The translations under genes and the position numbers were made by a program. A stretch of DNA of 12,201 nt from Candidatus Onthocola stercoravium (GTDB lineage Bacteria > Bacillota_I > Bacilli_A > RF39 > UBA660): NCBI GenBank assembly GCA_018711775.1, contig DVHV01000150.1, positions 1 through 12,201 on the forward strand. Reading direction: 5' to 3'. Shown here piece by piece: positions 5,667 to 12,201 of the stretch; the first letter of the stretch is position 1; each line of letters opens with the position of its first letter. The notes under the pieces were generated by a model. That model searched no databases and was not told where the DNA came from. It saw nothing but the letters and a program-made list of their open reading frames with translations.

Positions 5667-6797
5667 TTATTTTAAATATTTTTTGAAATTTCTAAATTCA
5701 GCATTATCTTCTAAATCAGTATTAGCTAAATCTTGAAGTAAACTTTTTTGTTTTCTATCAAGTTTAGTAGGAATAATTATATTGACAACAGCATACATGT
5801 TACCTCGTCCAAAAGAGTTCGGAGTTTTTATTCCTTTGCCTTTTAATTTTAACTTCGTATAATTTTGAGTTCCTGGTTTTATATCCAAAATGACATTACC
5901 TGTAAGAGTTGGAATTTCTTTCTTACATCCCAATGCTGCATCAGTAATAGTAACTGGCACTTCTAAATAGATATCTGCACCATCTCTTTCAAATAATGGA
6001 TGTTCTTTTATCTTAAATTCAATAAACACATCTCCATTAGATCCACCATTTACCCCAGCATTACCTTTGCCACTAAGGCGAAGTTGAAAACCTTCATCTA
6101 CACCTTCCGGAATTGTAACAGTAAGAGTCTTAGTCTTAGATACTACACCTTTACCACGGCATTCATCGCAAATAGTTTCAAAACTTTTACCGGCCCCTCG
6201 ACAATCTGGACAAGTTTTTTGAGTTTGCATGTAACCAAATATGGTTTGTTGTTGTTCTAATACTCTTCCAGCACCTCCACAAGTTTTACATGTTTTTTCA
6301 CCAAAGCCACCTTTACCGTGACAACGAGAACATTCTGCTGTTAAATCTAATTTAATATCTTTTTCACAACCAAATGCCGCTTCTTCAAAAGTTAGGTTTA
6401 ACACTACTCTTATATCTTTACCACGAGAAGCTCTAGTTCCGCTACTACTTCTAGAACGACTTCCACCAAAACCAAATCCGCTGAAAGCACCACCAAATAA
6501 ATCATTTAAAATGTCATCTAAATTGATGTCTCCCGCATCAAATCCAGAGAAACCACCAGAAGCTCCACCACCATTTTGGAAAGCAGCATGACCAAATTGA
6601 TCATATTGTTTCCTCTTCCCAGGGTCAGACAAAACTGCATAAGCTTCTCCAATTTCTTTAAACTTTTCTTCAGCACCAGGTTCTTTATTTATATCTGGGT
6701 GGTATTGTTTAGCCAGTTTACGAAATGCTCTTTTTATCTCTTCATCAGTAGCTGTCTTACTAACACCCAAGACTTCATAATAATCTTTTTTATTCAT
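5667..6797 (-). CDS. dnaJ: Chaperone protein DnaJ (type I Hsp40)
   Basis: A complete class I DnaJ of 376 residues that delivers unfolded substrates to DnaK and stimulates its ATPase. The J domain (1-70) has the HPD tripeptide at 33-35. It is followed by a Gly/Phe-rich linker (about 73-112, with a Ser/Arg-rich end), then four CxxCxGxG-type zinc repeats starting at C156, C170, C196 and C210, and two beta-barrel C-terminal substrate-binding domains. The ATG lies inside the last codons of pepF (8-nt overlap), with only a weak A-rich ribosome-binding stretch next to it, so translation is probably coupled to pepF. It is the last gene of the hrcA operon. The usual downstream partners prmA and rsmE are not present after it. 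Confidence 0.97.
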   Translation of the reverse strand: MNKKDYYEVLGVSKTATDEEIKRAFRKLAKQYHPDINKEPGAEEKFKEIGEAYAVLSDPGKRKQYDQFGHAAFQNGGGASGGFSGFDAGDINLDDILNDLFGGAFSGFGFGGSRSRSSSGTRASRGKDIRVVLNLTFEEAAFGCEKDIKLDLTAECSRCHGKGGFGEKTCKTCGGAGRVLEQQQTIFGYMQTQKTCPDCRGAGKSFETICDECRGKGVVSKTKTLTVTIPEGVDEGFQLRLSGKGNAGVNGGSNGDVFIEFKIKEHPLFERDGADIYLEVPVTITDAALGCKKEIPTLTGNVILDIKPGTQNYTKLKLKGKGIKTPNSFGRGNMYAVVNIIIPTKLDRKQKSLLQDLANTDLEDNAEFRNFKKYLK

Positions 6798-8595
6798 CTT
6801 TTAACACATCCTTATTTATTAATGATTCCAACTGTTCTAATTTATCTTCAATAAGTTTGAATGCTTTTTTAATTGTTGCAGAATCACTTATATCGATTCC
6901 AACTTCAGCAAGAATATTTAATGGATAATCACTCGCTCCCGACTTTAAAAACTTCAAATATTTTTCTTTAGCACCAGGAACGTTATTCAAAATATCACTT
7001 GCTATAATTAAAGCCACAATTAGACCAGTTGCATATTTGTAGACATAAAATGGTGTATAAAAATGCGGAATTCTAGCCCATTCATATTTGATGTTTTCAT
7101 CAATTATAACATTTTTACCAAAATATAATTTATTTAAATCATAATATGTATCACATAAATACTTAGCAGTTATTGGTGTATTTTTTTGATATTCATCATG
7201 AACAATACTCTCAAATTCTGCAAACATTGTTTGGCGATAAATAGTTGCTCTTACTTTATCTAAAAAGTTTGATAGATAAACTATTTTTTCTTCATCATTA
7301 GTTGCCTTATTATAAAAATAATCATCAATTAATACTTCATTAACTGTTGAAGCAATTTCAGCAAGAAAAATAGGATATTGGGCCATATGATAGTCATTAG
7401 ATTTATCAGAGTAATAACTATGCATTGCATGACCTAGTTCATGTGCAAGTGTTGAAACAGAGTCATAATTATCTTCATAATTTAAAGATACATAAGGATG
7501 AGTTTTATATACACCCCATTGATATGCTCCACTTCTTTTATGTTCATTGTTATAAACATCAACCCAACCATCAGTGAATGCTTGTTTTAAATCACTTATG
7601 TATTCTTCCCCTAAAGGAGATAAAGCCGCAATAACATGTTTAACGCCTTCATCATAAGGAATTTTAGCAGTTGGCAACTCTCCTAAATCGGTATATATAT
7701 CGTATAAATGACTTTTTATACCTAAATACTTATTACGAACTTTAAAATAACGATACATTAAAGGAAGAAAATGATGAACTTCTTCTATTAATTTTTCATA
7801 TATAGCAGTATCGATATTATCACTATATAAACTTTGTTCTAATGGATTATTAAATTTTCGAACACGGCTGGAAAAGAAATCTTCTTTAATCACACCTTTA
7901 TATGTCGCCGCTATGGTATTTATTAAACCACCAAAAAACTTATACATTTTATTAAATGCTTGTTTTCTAACATTACGATCTTTACTACTCATAAATTTAA
8001 TATAATTAGAATTAGTAAGTTCAACTAATTTGTTAGATTCATCCTTTATTTTACCTAATTTTATATCGACATTATCAATACAACTAAATACTTCATCTGG
8101 AGTACCAAAAGCATTACCGGCCTCAGCAATAATTTGTTCTTCTTTAGTACTTAAAGTATGACTTTGATATCTAAATATTTTTTCTAAAGTAAAAGCATAT
8201 TTTTCCAAATCTTTATTTTCTTTTAAAAATTCTTTTACCTTTTCATACGGTATACTTAATAATTCACTTCTGGTAAATGACGTTTTAATACTTGCTTCTT
8301 CCACCAATTTATCTGCTTTATTTTTGTATTTCAACCCTAATTCACAAGACATATCTTGATAATGATAAAGATAAGAATAAACATATATTTTTTCAAGCAA
8401 ATAATCACAACGCATAGAAGTTTCCAAGTATTTTTGTAAGTTTTCGGCATTACTTACAATCATACCTTGCATATTAGCAATCTTATCTAAAAGCATTTTT
8501 ACTTCAGTATATATTTTTTCATACTCTTCATCATTACTTATAATATCTTCAATATGCCATTTATATTGAGCATCTATTTCGCATCTTTTTACCAT
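6790..8595 (-). CDS. pepF: Oligoendopeptidase F (M3B family zinc metallopeptidase)
   Basis: A 601-residue cytoplasmic peptidase, the typical length for PepF, which cleaves short peptides. The zinc-binding and catalytic motif HELGH is at 385-389 in TLAHELGHAMHSYY, and the third ligand is E413 in FLAEIASTVNE. The first half is all-helical, as in the M3 fold that encloses the active site. The C-terminal part has YATGLIVALIIASDIL. It is not a customary member of the hrcA-grpE-dnaK-dnaJ cluster; its place between dnaK and dnaJ suggests that peptide clearance is co-induced with chaperones (inference). The start is supported by GGAGAG 5 nt before the ATG. A strong hairpin lies immediately upstream and dnaJ starts within its 3' end. 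Confidence 0.95.
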   Translation of the reverse strand: MVKRCEIDAQYKWHIEDIISNDEEYEKIYTEVKMLLDKIANMQGMIVSNAENLQKYLETSMRCDYLLEKIYVYSYLYHYQDMSCELGLKYKNKADKLVEEASIKTSFTRSELLSIPYEKVKEFLKENKDLEKYAFTLEKIFRYQSHTLSTKEEQIIAEAGNAFGTPDEVFSCIDNVDIKLGKIKDESNKLVELTNSNYIKFMSSKDRNVRKQAFNKMYKFFGGLINTIAATYKGVIKEDFFSSRVRKFNNPLEQSLYSDNIDTAIYEKLIEEVHHFLPLMYRYFKVRNKYLGIKSHLYDIYTDLGELPTAKIPYDEGVKHVIAALSPLGEEYISDLKQAFTDGWVDVYNNEHKRSGAYQWGVYKTHPYVSLNYEDNYDSVSTLAHELGHAMHSYYSDKSNDYHMAQYPIFLAEIASTVNEVLIDDYFYNKATNDEEKIVYLSNFLDKVRATIYRQTMFAEFESIVHDEYQKNTPITAKYLCDTYYDLNKLYFGKNVIIDENIKYEWARIPHFYTPFYVYKYATGLIVALIIASDILNNVPGAKEKYLKFLKSGASDYPLNILAEVGIDISDSATIKKAFKLIEDKLEQLESLINKDVLKDE

Positions 8596-8612
8596 TTTGT
8601 CTCTCCAATTCC

Positions 8613-8642
8613 AATAAAGGTTCTATTGCTAGAACCTTTATT
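8613..8642. repeat. 13-bp perfect hairpin in the dnaK-pepF gap
   Basis: AATAAAGGTTCTA (8613-8625) and TAGAACCTTTATT (8630-8642) are fully complementary with a 4-nt loop, which reads GCAA (a GNRA tetraloop) in the mRNA. It begins 13 nt after the dnaK stop and ends before the pepF ribosome-binding site. The 3' side lacks a clean T-run, so it looks more like a partial terminator or an mRNA 3'-end stabiliser/processing site that sets dnaK apart from pepF-dnaJ. Confidence 0.7.
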
Positions 8643-8654
8643 ACCTTTCATTCA

Positions 8655-10481
8655 TTATTTTTCTTCATAAGTTGCATCTTCGACTTTTTCATGATCATCA
8701 TCGTTGTTATTATTATCGTCTGATGCGCTATTTGCTTGGGCTTCTTTAGCAGCTTGTTCATATACTTTGCCTGCTAAATCCATAGCAACTTTATTTAATT
8801 CTTCAGTCTTCTTCTTGATTTCATCAGTATCAGCACCTTCAAGAGCTTTCTTAACTTCTTCAATCAATTTTTCGGCTTTTTCTTTATCTTTATTATCTAC
8901 TTTATCTCCAAGGTCATTCAAAGCTTTTTCGCAAGCAAATACACTTGAGTCTGCTTCATTTCTAATTTCAGCTTCTTCTTTACGTTTTTCGTCAGCTTCC
9001 TTATTAGCTTCAGCTTCCTTAACCATCTTATCGATTTCTTCATCACTAAGGTTAGTAGATGATGTAATAGTAATTGATTGTTCTTTATTTGTACCTAAAT
9101 CTTTAGCAGTTACATTAACTATACCATTAGCATCGATATCAAATTTAACTTCGATTTGAGGTACTCCACGTCTTGCTGGTGGAATATTTGTAAGTTGGAA
9201 GTTTCCAAGAGTCTTATTATCACTAGCCATTGGTCTTTCACCTTGTAATACATGAATATCAACAGCAGGTTGATTATCTACGGCAGTACTAAACACTTGA
9301 GATTTACTTGTTGGAATTGTCGTATTTCTTGGAATTAATACTGTCATTACATTACCAAGTGTTTCAATACCAAGTGAAAGTGGTGTAACATCTAGTAAGA
9401 CAATATCATCAACTTCACCAGTTAAAACCCCACCTTGAATTGCAGCACCCATTGCAACAACTTCATCTGGGTTAACGCTCTTATTAGGTTCTTGACCAAG
9501 TTCTTTCTTAACCAATTCTTGAATATAAGGAATACGTGTTGAACCACCAACTAATATTACTTTATCAATATCACTTGCTTTTAATTTAGCATCTTTTAAG
9601 GCTTTTCTTACTGGTTCAAGTGTTGAATCAAACAAGTCACGACATAAGTCTTCAAATTTAGCCTTAGATAATGTTACATCCATATGAACTGGGCCATCAT
9701 CATTTTGGGCAATGAATGGTAAACTTATACTAGCATTAGTCATACTTGATAAGTCTTTCTTAGCTTTTTCAGCAGCATCTTTAATTCTTTGCATTGCCAT
9801 CTTATCTTTAGATAGATCGATGCCATTTTCTTTCTTGAATTCAGAAACTAAATAATCAACTATACGAGCATCGAAGTCATCTCCACCAAGACGATTATTA
9901 CCACTTGTTGCTTTTACTTCAAATACACCATCACCTAATTCAAGGATAGATACGTCGAATGTACCACCACCAAGGTCATATACTAAAATAGTTTGTAATT
10001 TATCTTGTTTATCAAGACCATATGCTAAAGCAGCAGCAGTTGGTTCATTGATAATTCTTTCTACTTCAAGTCCAGCAATCTTACCAGCATTCTTAGTTGC
10101 TTGTCTTTCAGCATCATTAAAGTATGCCGGAACTGTTATAACAGCCTTTGTTACTTTTTCTCCTAAGTAGCTTTCCGCATCTTTTTTAAGTTTAGCAAGA
10201 ATCTTGGCACTAATTTCTTCTGGTGTCCATTTCTTATCATTGGCTTCTACCTTTTCACTAGTACCCATTTTTCTTTTAATTGAAGAAATTGTATTTTTAA
10301 CATTAGTTACTGCTTGTCTTTTAGCAACTTCTCCAACTAATTCTTCATCACCTTTAAAGGCTACTACTGATGGAGTTGTACGATTTCCTTCAGCATTAGG
10401 AATAACCTTTGGTTCTCCCCCTTCTAGAACTGCTACACATGAGTTAGTAGTCCCTAAGTCAATACCTATTATTTTACTCAT
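8655..10481 (-). CDS. dnaK: Chaperone protein DnaK (Hsp70)
   Basis: An ATP-driven folding chaperone of 608 residues starting MSKIIGIDLGTTNSCVAVLEGG. The nucleotide-binding domain shows the phosphate-1 motif IGIDLGTTNS, the phosphate-2 motif DLGGGTFDVS and the adenosine motif VGGSTRIP. The linker VLLDVTPLSLGIE leads into the substrate-binding domain, followed by a helical lid and a disordered tail rich in Asn and Asp (DDNNNNDDD). The N-lobe is short around the KMGTSEKVEAND segment, the Gram-positive form. The frame can be extended two codons to a TTG, but I prefer the ATG at 10481: it gives the canonical MSK start and 9-nt spacing from AGGA, and avoids overlap with the preceding stop. Partners grpE and dnaJ are in the same operon. 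Confidence 0.98.
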   Translation of the reverse strand: MSKIIGIDLGTTNSCVAVLEGGEPKVIPNAEGNRTTPSVVAFKGDEELVGEVAKRQAVTNVKNTISSIKRKMGTSEKVEANDKKWTPEEISAKILAKLKKDAESYLGEKVTKAVITVPAYFNDAERQATKNAGKIAGLEVERIINEPTAAALAYGLDKQDKLQTILVYDLGGGTFDVSILELGDGVFEVKATSGNNRLGGDDFDARIVDYLVSEFKKENGIDLSKDKMAMQRIKDAAEKAKKDLSSMTNASISLPFIAQNDDGPVHMDVTLSKAKFEDLCRDLFDSTLEPVRKALKDAKLKASDIDKVILVGGSTRIPYIQELVKKELGQEPNKSVNPDEVVAMGAAIQGGVLTGEVDDIVLLDVTPLSLGIETLGNVMTVLIPRNTTIPTSKSQVFSTAVDNQPAVDIHVLQGERPMASDNKTLGNFQLTNIPPARRGVPQIEVKFDIDANGIVNVTAKDLGTNKEQSITITSSTNLSDEEIDKMVKEAEANKEADEKRKEEAEIRNEADSSVFACEKALNDLGDKVDNKDKEKAEKLIEEVKKALEGADTDEIKKKTEELNKVAMDLAGKVYEQAAKEAQANSASDDNNNNDDDHEKVEDATYEEK

Positions 10482-10483
10482 AT

Positions 10484-10978
10484 TCAATCATCCTTCCTTT
10501 TATTATCTGGCAAATTATTTGCCCACTCATAGAGTATTTTATTATATTTTCTAATCTCTTCTTTAATCAAAGAGATTTCTCTTCTTTTTAAGTTACTATC
10601 ATAATACTCGATATTATGTCTCAAAGTATTATCTTCAAACTTAAATCCTTCCGGAATATTTGGTAACTCATAATCATCAGCAAATACTACATATACCGAA
10701 GTACCAAATACTTCCGCCCAATAATCAAATGTATCATCATTGATATTTTTGATTATTGCCCGAGGATCATCTTTAAATTCATCTAAATATGCAATATCAA
10801 CTTCATCTATATCGACGAACTTAATATCATGATGTCCTTCACAACTAGACTTAGTAATATATCCCTTTTTATTCAACACACAAATTGTTTTAGCTATTCC
10901 TTTATCTACTGGAATAAAACCATCCGGACTATCACATATTTCCCATGAACTTACATCAATATACCTCATATTATCCAT
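10484..10978 (-). CDS. Uncharacterised 164-residue protein inserted between grpE and dnaK
   Basis: I do not recognise a named family. The protein is soluble, acidic and mixed alpha/beta. The most distinctive segment is IAKTICVLNKKGYITKSSCEGHHD (about 28-51), whose pattern of a helix, GYxT, then SCxGH (C46, H49) recalls small phage and Firmicutes proteins of unknown function with an SCxGH motif. The second half has YVVFADDYELPNIPEGFKFED (about 95-115) and a charged C-terminal helix ending KRKDD. Its ATG overlaps the grpE stop by one base (TAATG), and its TGA lies 2 nt before the dnaK ATG, so it is translated as part of the chaperone operon. M4 is an alternative start but lies 19 nt from the nearest AAGG, whereas M1 is 10 nt from it. 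A chaperone-linked role is suggested only by position. Confidence 0.8.
   Translation of the reverse strand: MDNMRYIDVSSWEICDSPDGFIPVDKGIAKTICVLNKKGYITKSSCEGHHDIKFVDIDEVDIAYLDEFKDDPRAIIKNINDDTFDYWAEVFGTSVYVVFADDYELPNIPEGFKFEDNTLRHNIEYYDSNLKRREISLIKEEIRKYNKILYEWANNLPDNKRKDD
10491..10499 (-). promoter_or_regulatory. Ribosome-binding site that decides the dnaK start
   Basis: AAGGAAGGA lies inside the last codons of the 164-residue gene. Its inner AGGA is 9 nt from the ATG at 10481 but only 3 nt from the in-frame TTG at 10487, favouring the ATG. Confidence 0.6.
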
Positions 10979-11514
10979 TATTCGTTTACCTTAACCATAG
11001 CAACTCGAATAACTTTATCTTTATATGTATATCCTTTTTGTAATACTTCTAATACTACATTTGCAGGTAGATTTTCATCTTTTTCCGTTAAAACTGCTTC
11101 CATCTTATTAGGATCAAATTCTAAACCTTCACATTCTATTACTTTCACTTCCATACTATCAAGTATATTAAGTAAATTTGTATAAATCATTTTAAATCCA
11201 CTCAAGAACTTAGATAACTCATCAGATAAATCACGATCATCAAGACTAATTGCTCGTTCAAAATTATCGACGATTGCTAGCAACTTAACTATTAATTCTT
11301 CGCCTTCATATTTGTAGATATTACTTATTTCTTCTTCATATCTACGACGCATATTTTGCATTTCTGCACTAATTCTTAATACTTTTTCATTAAGAGTTGT
11401 ATTTTCACTCGCTAATTTTTTCTCTATTTCACTTTCTTTACTTATTTTCTTTTTTTCTGTTTTTTTCTTTTCTTTTATATTTTTAACTTTAACTTTTTCT
11501 TCAGTCTTTTCCAT
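10978..11514 (-). CDS. grpE: Nucleotide exchange factor GrpE
   Basis: A 178-residue GrpE, which releases ADP from DnaK and so resets the folding cycle. A Lys/Glu-rich, probably disordered N-terminus (about 1-35) precedes a long coiled-coil dimerisation helix (about 36-85, with AEMQNMRRRYEEE), the NFERAI segment and the C-terminal beta-wing domain. The family signature is seen as GLEFDPNKMEAVLTEKDENLPANVVLEVLQKGYTYKDKVIRVAMVKV. The start overlaps the end of hrcA by 14 nt with AAAGGA just upstream of the ATG, and its stop overlaps the next gene by one base, so the operon is tightly coupled. Nothing essential is missing. Confidence 0.97.
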   Translation of the reverse strand: MEKTEEKVKVKNIKEKKKTEKKKISKESEIEKKLASENTTLNEKVLRISAEMQNMRRRYEEEISNIYKYEGEELIVKLLAIVDNFERAISLDDRDLSDELSKFLSGFKMIYTNLLNILDSMEVKVIECEGLEFDPNKMEAVLTEKDENLPANVVLEVLQKGYTYKDKVIRVAMVKVNE

Positions 11515-12201
11515 CTTTTTCCTTTCTGCTATCTAACTTTTCATCGACATATTCAAGCAAACTTACAATTCTTGAATAATCCATCCGTTTTGGACCAATT
11601 ACTGCAATCGTACCATCTTCACCATTGATGTGATATTTCTTTCTAATAATAGTTACATTTGGGTCAAATTCTGATTCATCACCAATATATATCTTAATTT
11701 CATTTTCATCGTCATCACCTTGACTAACTTTTTCAATGAAATCAATATCTTCTAATTTATTAGCAAGTCTTTTAAGTTCTGCAACATCATTATATTCTGG
11801 CTGTTCAAATATTTTAGCTCGCCCATTTACATGAATATTACTATTTACAAAACCACTAAAAGCATCATAGAAGATATTATACACTGTTTCATACTGCCGG
11901 ATTTGTCTTTTAATGACTGGTTTAACTTCCGTTTCTAACCTATCACTTACTTCATTAATCGGAGTACCAACTAGCATTTTATTAATTATTTCACTAGTTT
12001 TAATTACTTCATTAACATTGATATTACCTGGAAGATTAAACATCTTATTTTCAACATTACCTTTATCAGTACAAACAACTGCAACTACTTGGGAATCACT
12101 TAAAGCTATAATATTTACTTGTAACAAATTATTATCGGCACTGCTCTTACCAAGAACAATACTTGTATAATTAGTTATATCGCTAATTATTTCCATACAT
12201 T
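11501..12201 (-). CDS. hrcA: Heat-inducible transcription repressor HrcA, C-terminal part (partial)
   Basis: About 233 residues of the C-terminal region are present. The frame stays open to the right edge, so the first Met visible (at 12196) is an internal residue, not the start. HrcA is about 340 residues long, and the missing part is its N-terminal winged-helix DNA-binding domain. Recognisable segments are the NYTSIVLGKSS stretch, then VVAVVCTDKGNVENKMFNLP in the GAF-like domain, and near the end the GTIAVIGPKRMDYSRIVSLLEYVDEKL signature. HrcA represses its own operon by binding CIRCE upstream of hrcA and, in Bacillus, senses GroEL availability. No CIRCE sequence is visible in the window. 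The TGA stop overlaps grpE by 14 nt. Confidence 0.93.
   Translation of the reverse strand, partial: CMEIISDITNYTSIVLGKSSADNNLLQVNIIALSDSQVVAVVCTDKGNVENKMFNLPGNINVNEVIKTSEIINKMLVGTPINEVSDRLETEVKPVIKRQIRQYETVYNIFYDAFSGFVNSNIHVNGRAKIFEQPEYNDVAELKRLANKLEDIDFIEKVSQGDDDENEIKIYIGDESEFDPNVTIIRKKYHINGEDGTIAVIGPKRMDYSRIVSLLEYVDEKLDSRKEKDGKD

Noticed and set aside
6000..6854. Two open frames on the + strand opposite dnaJ
   Set aside because: Both lie opposite the DnaJ domains, where codon constraints of the real gene leave stop-free antisense stretches.
8704..9159. A 151-codon open frame on the + strand, antisense to dnaK
   Set aside because: Ser/Leu-rich mirror of the conserved DnaK coding sequence; the minus-strand gene fully explains it.
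10204..10554. A 116-codon open frame on the + strand, antisense to dnaK
   Set aside because: Shadow of dnaK and of the end of the 164-residue gene, with no ribosome-binding site or family resemblance.
12194..12196. ATG at 12196 as the start of a short 231-residue HrcA
   Set aside because: The frame remains open to the window edge, the residues around it fit the interior of HrcA, and starting there would lose the DNA-binding domain.

Overview
The window is an AT-rich (roughly 30% GC by eye) bacterial chromosome segment in which every supported gene lies on the minus strand. TGG encodes tryptophan and TGA serves as a stop (mtaB, hrcA and the 164-residue gene), so the standard bacterial code is used and this is not Mycoplasma or Spiroplasma. 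DnaK is of the Gram-positive type: it lacks the N-lobe insertion of Gram-negative DnaK and closely resembles the Bacillus protein. The two secreted-protein families are of a kind I associate with uncultured gut Bacilli near RF39/Erysipelotrichales. That placement is inference.

Read in the direction of transcription (high to low coordinates), the right half is a heat-shock operon: the C-terminal part of the repressor hrcA (cut by the window end), grpE, an unrecognised 164-residue gene, dnaK, the M3 metallopeptidase gene pepF, and dnaJ. Most genes overlap or nearly abut. A perfect 13-bp hairpin interrupts the operon between dnaK and pepF, and a weak intrinsic terminator follows dnaJ. The chaperones form the DnaK-DnaJ-GrpE folding cycle under HrcA control. 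Any CIRCE operator would lie beyond the right edge, and none is visible inside.

The middle (about 2250-5670) looks accessory. It holds two exported, membrane-tethered proteins of unknown function and an Abi_2/AbiF-like HEPN protein. The second exported-protein gene has a fully consensus promoter. The Abi gene is preceded by its own promoter and a short structured leader RNA whose stem is built from two CCTAGG hexamers. In many Firmicutes prmA and rsmE sit between dnaJ and mtaB; here the accessory block occupies that position.

The left part is another operon: a near-consensus promoter with three alternately oriented TTGACA hexamers at its start site, a small single-pass membrane protein of unknown function, the tRNA-modification gene mtaB, and the helicase gene recD2. 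recD2 overlaps mtaB by ATGA and is cut by the left edge.

The best candidate for an under-described system is the Abi_2 gene with its leader RNA (about 2297-3258). It resembles a small-RNA/HEPN toxin-type defence unit.
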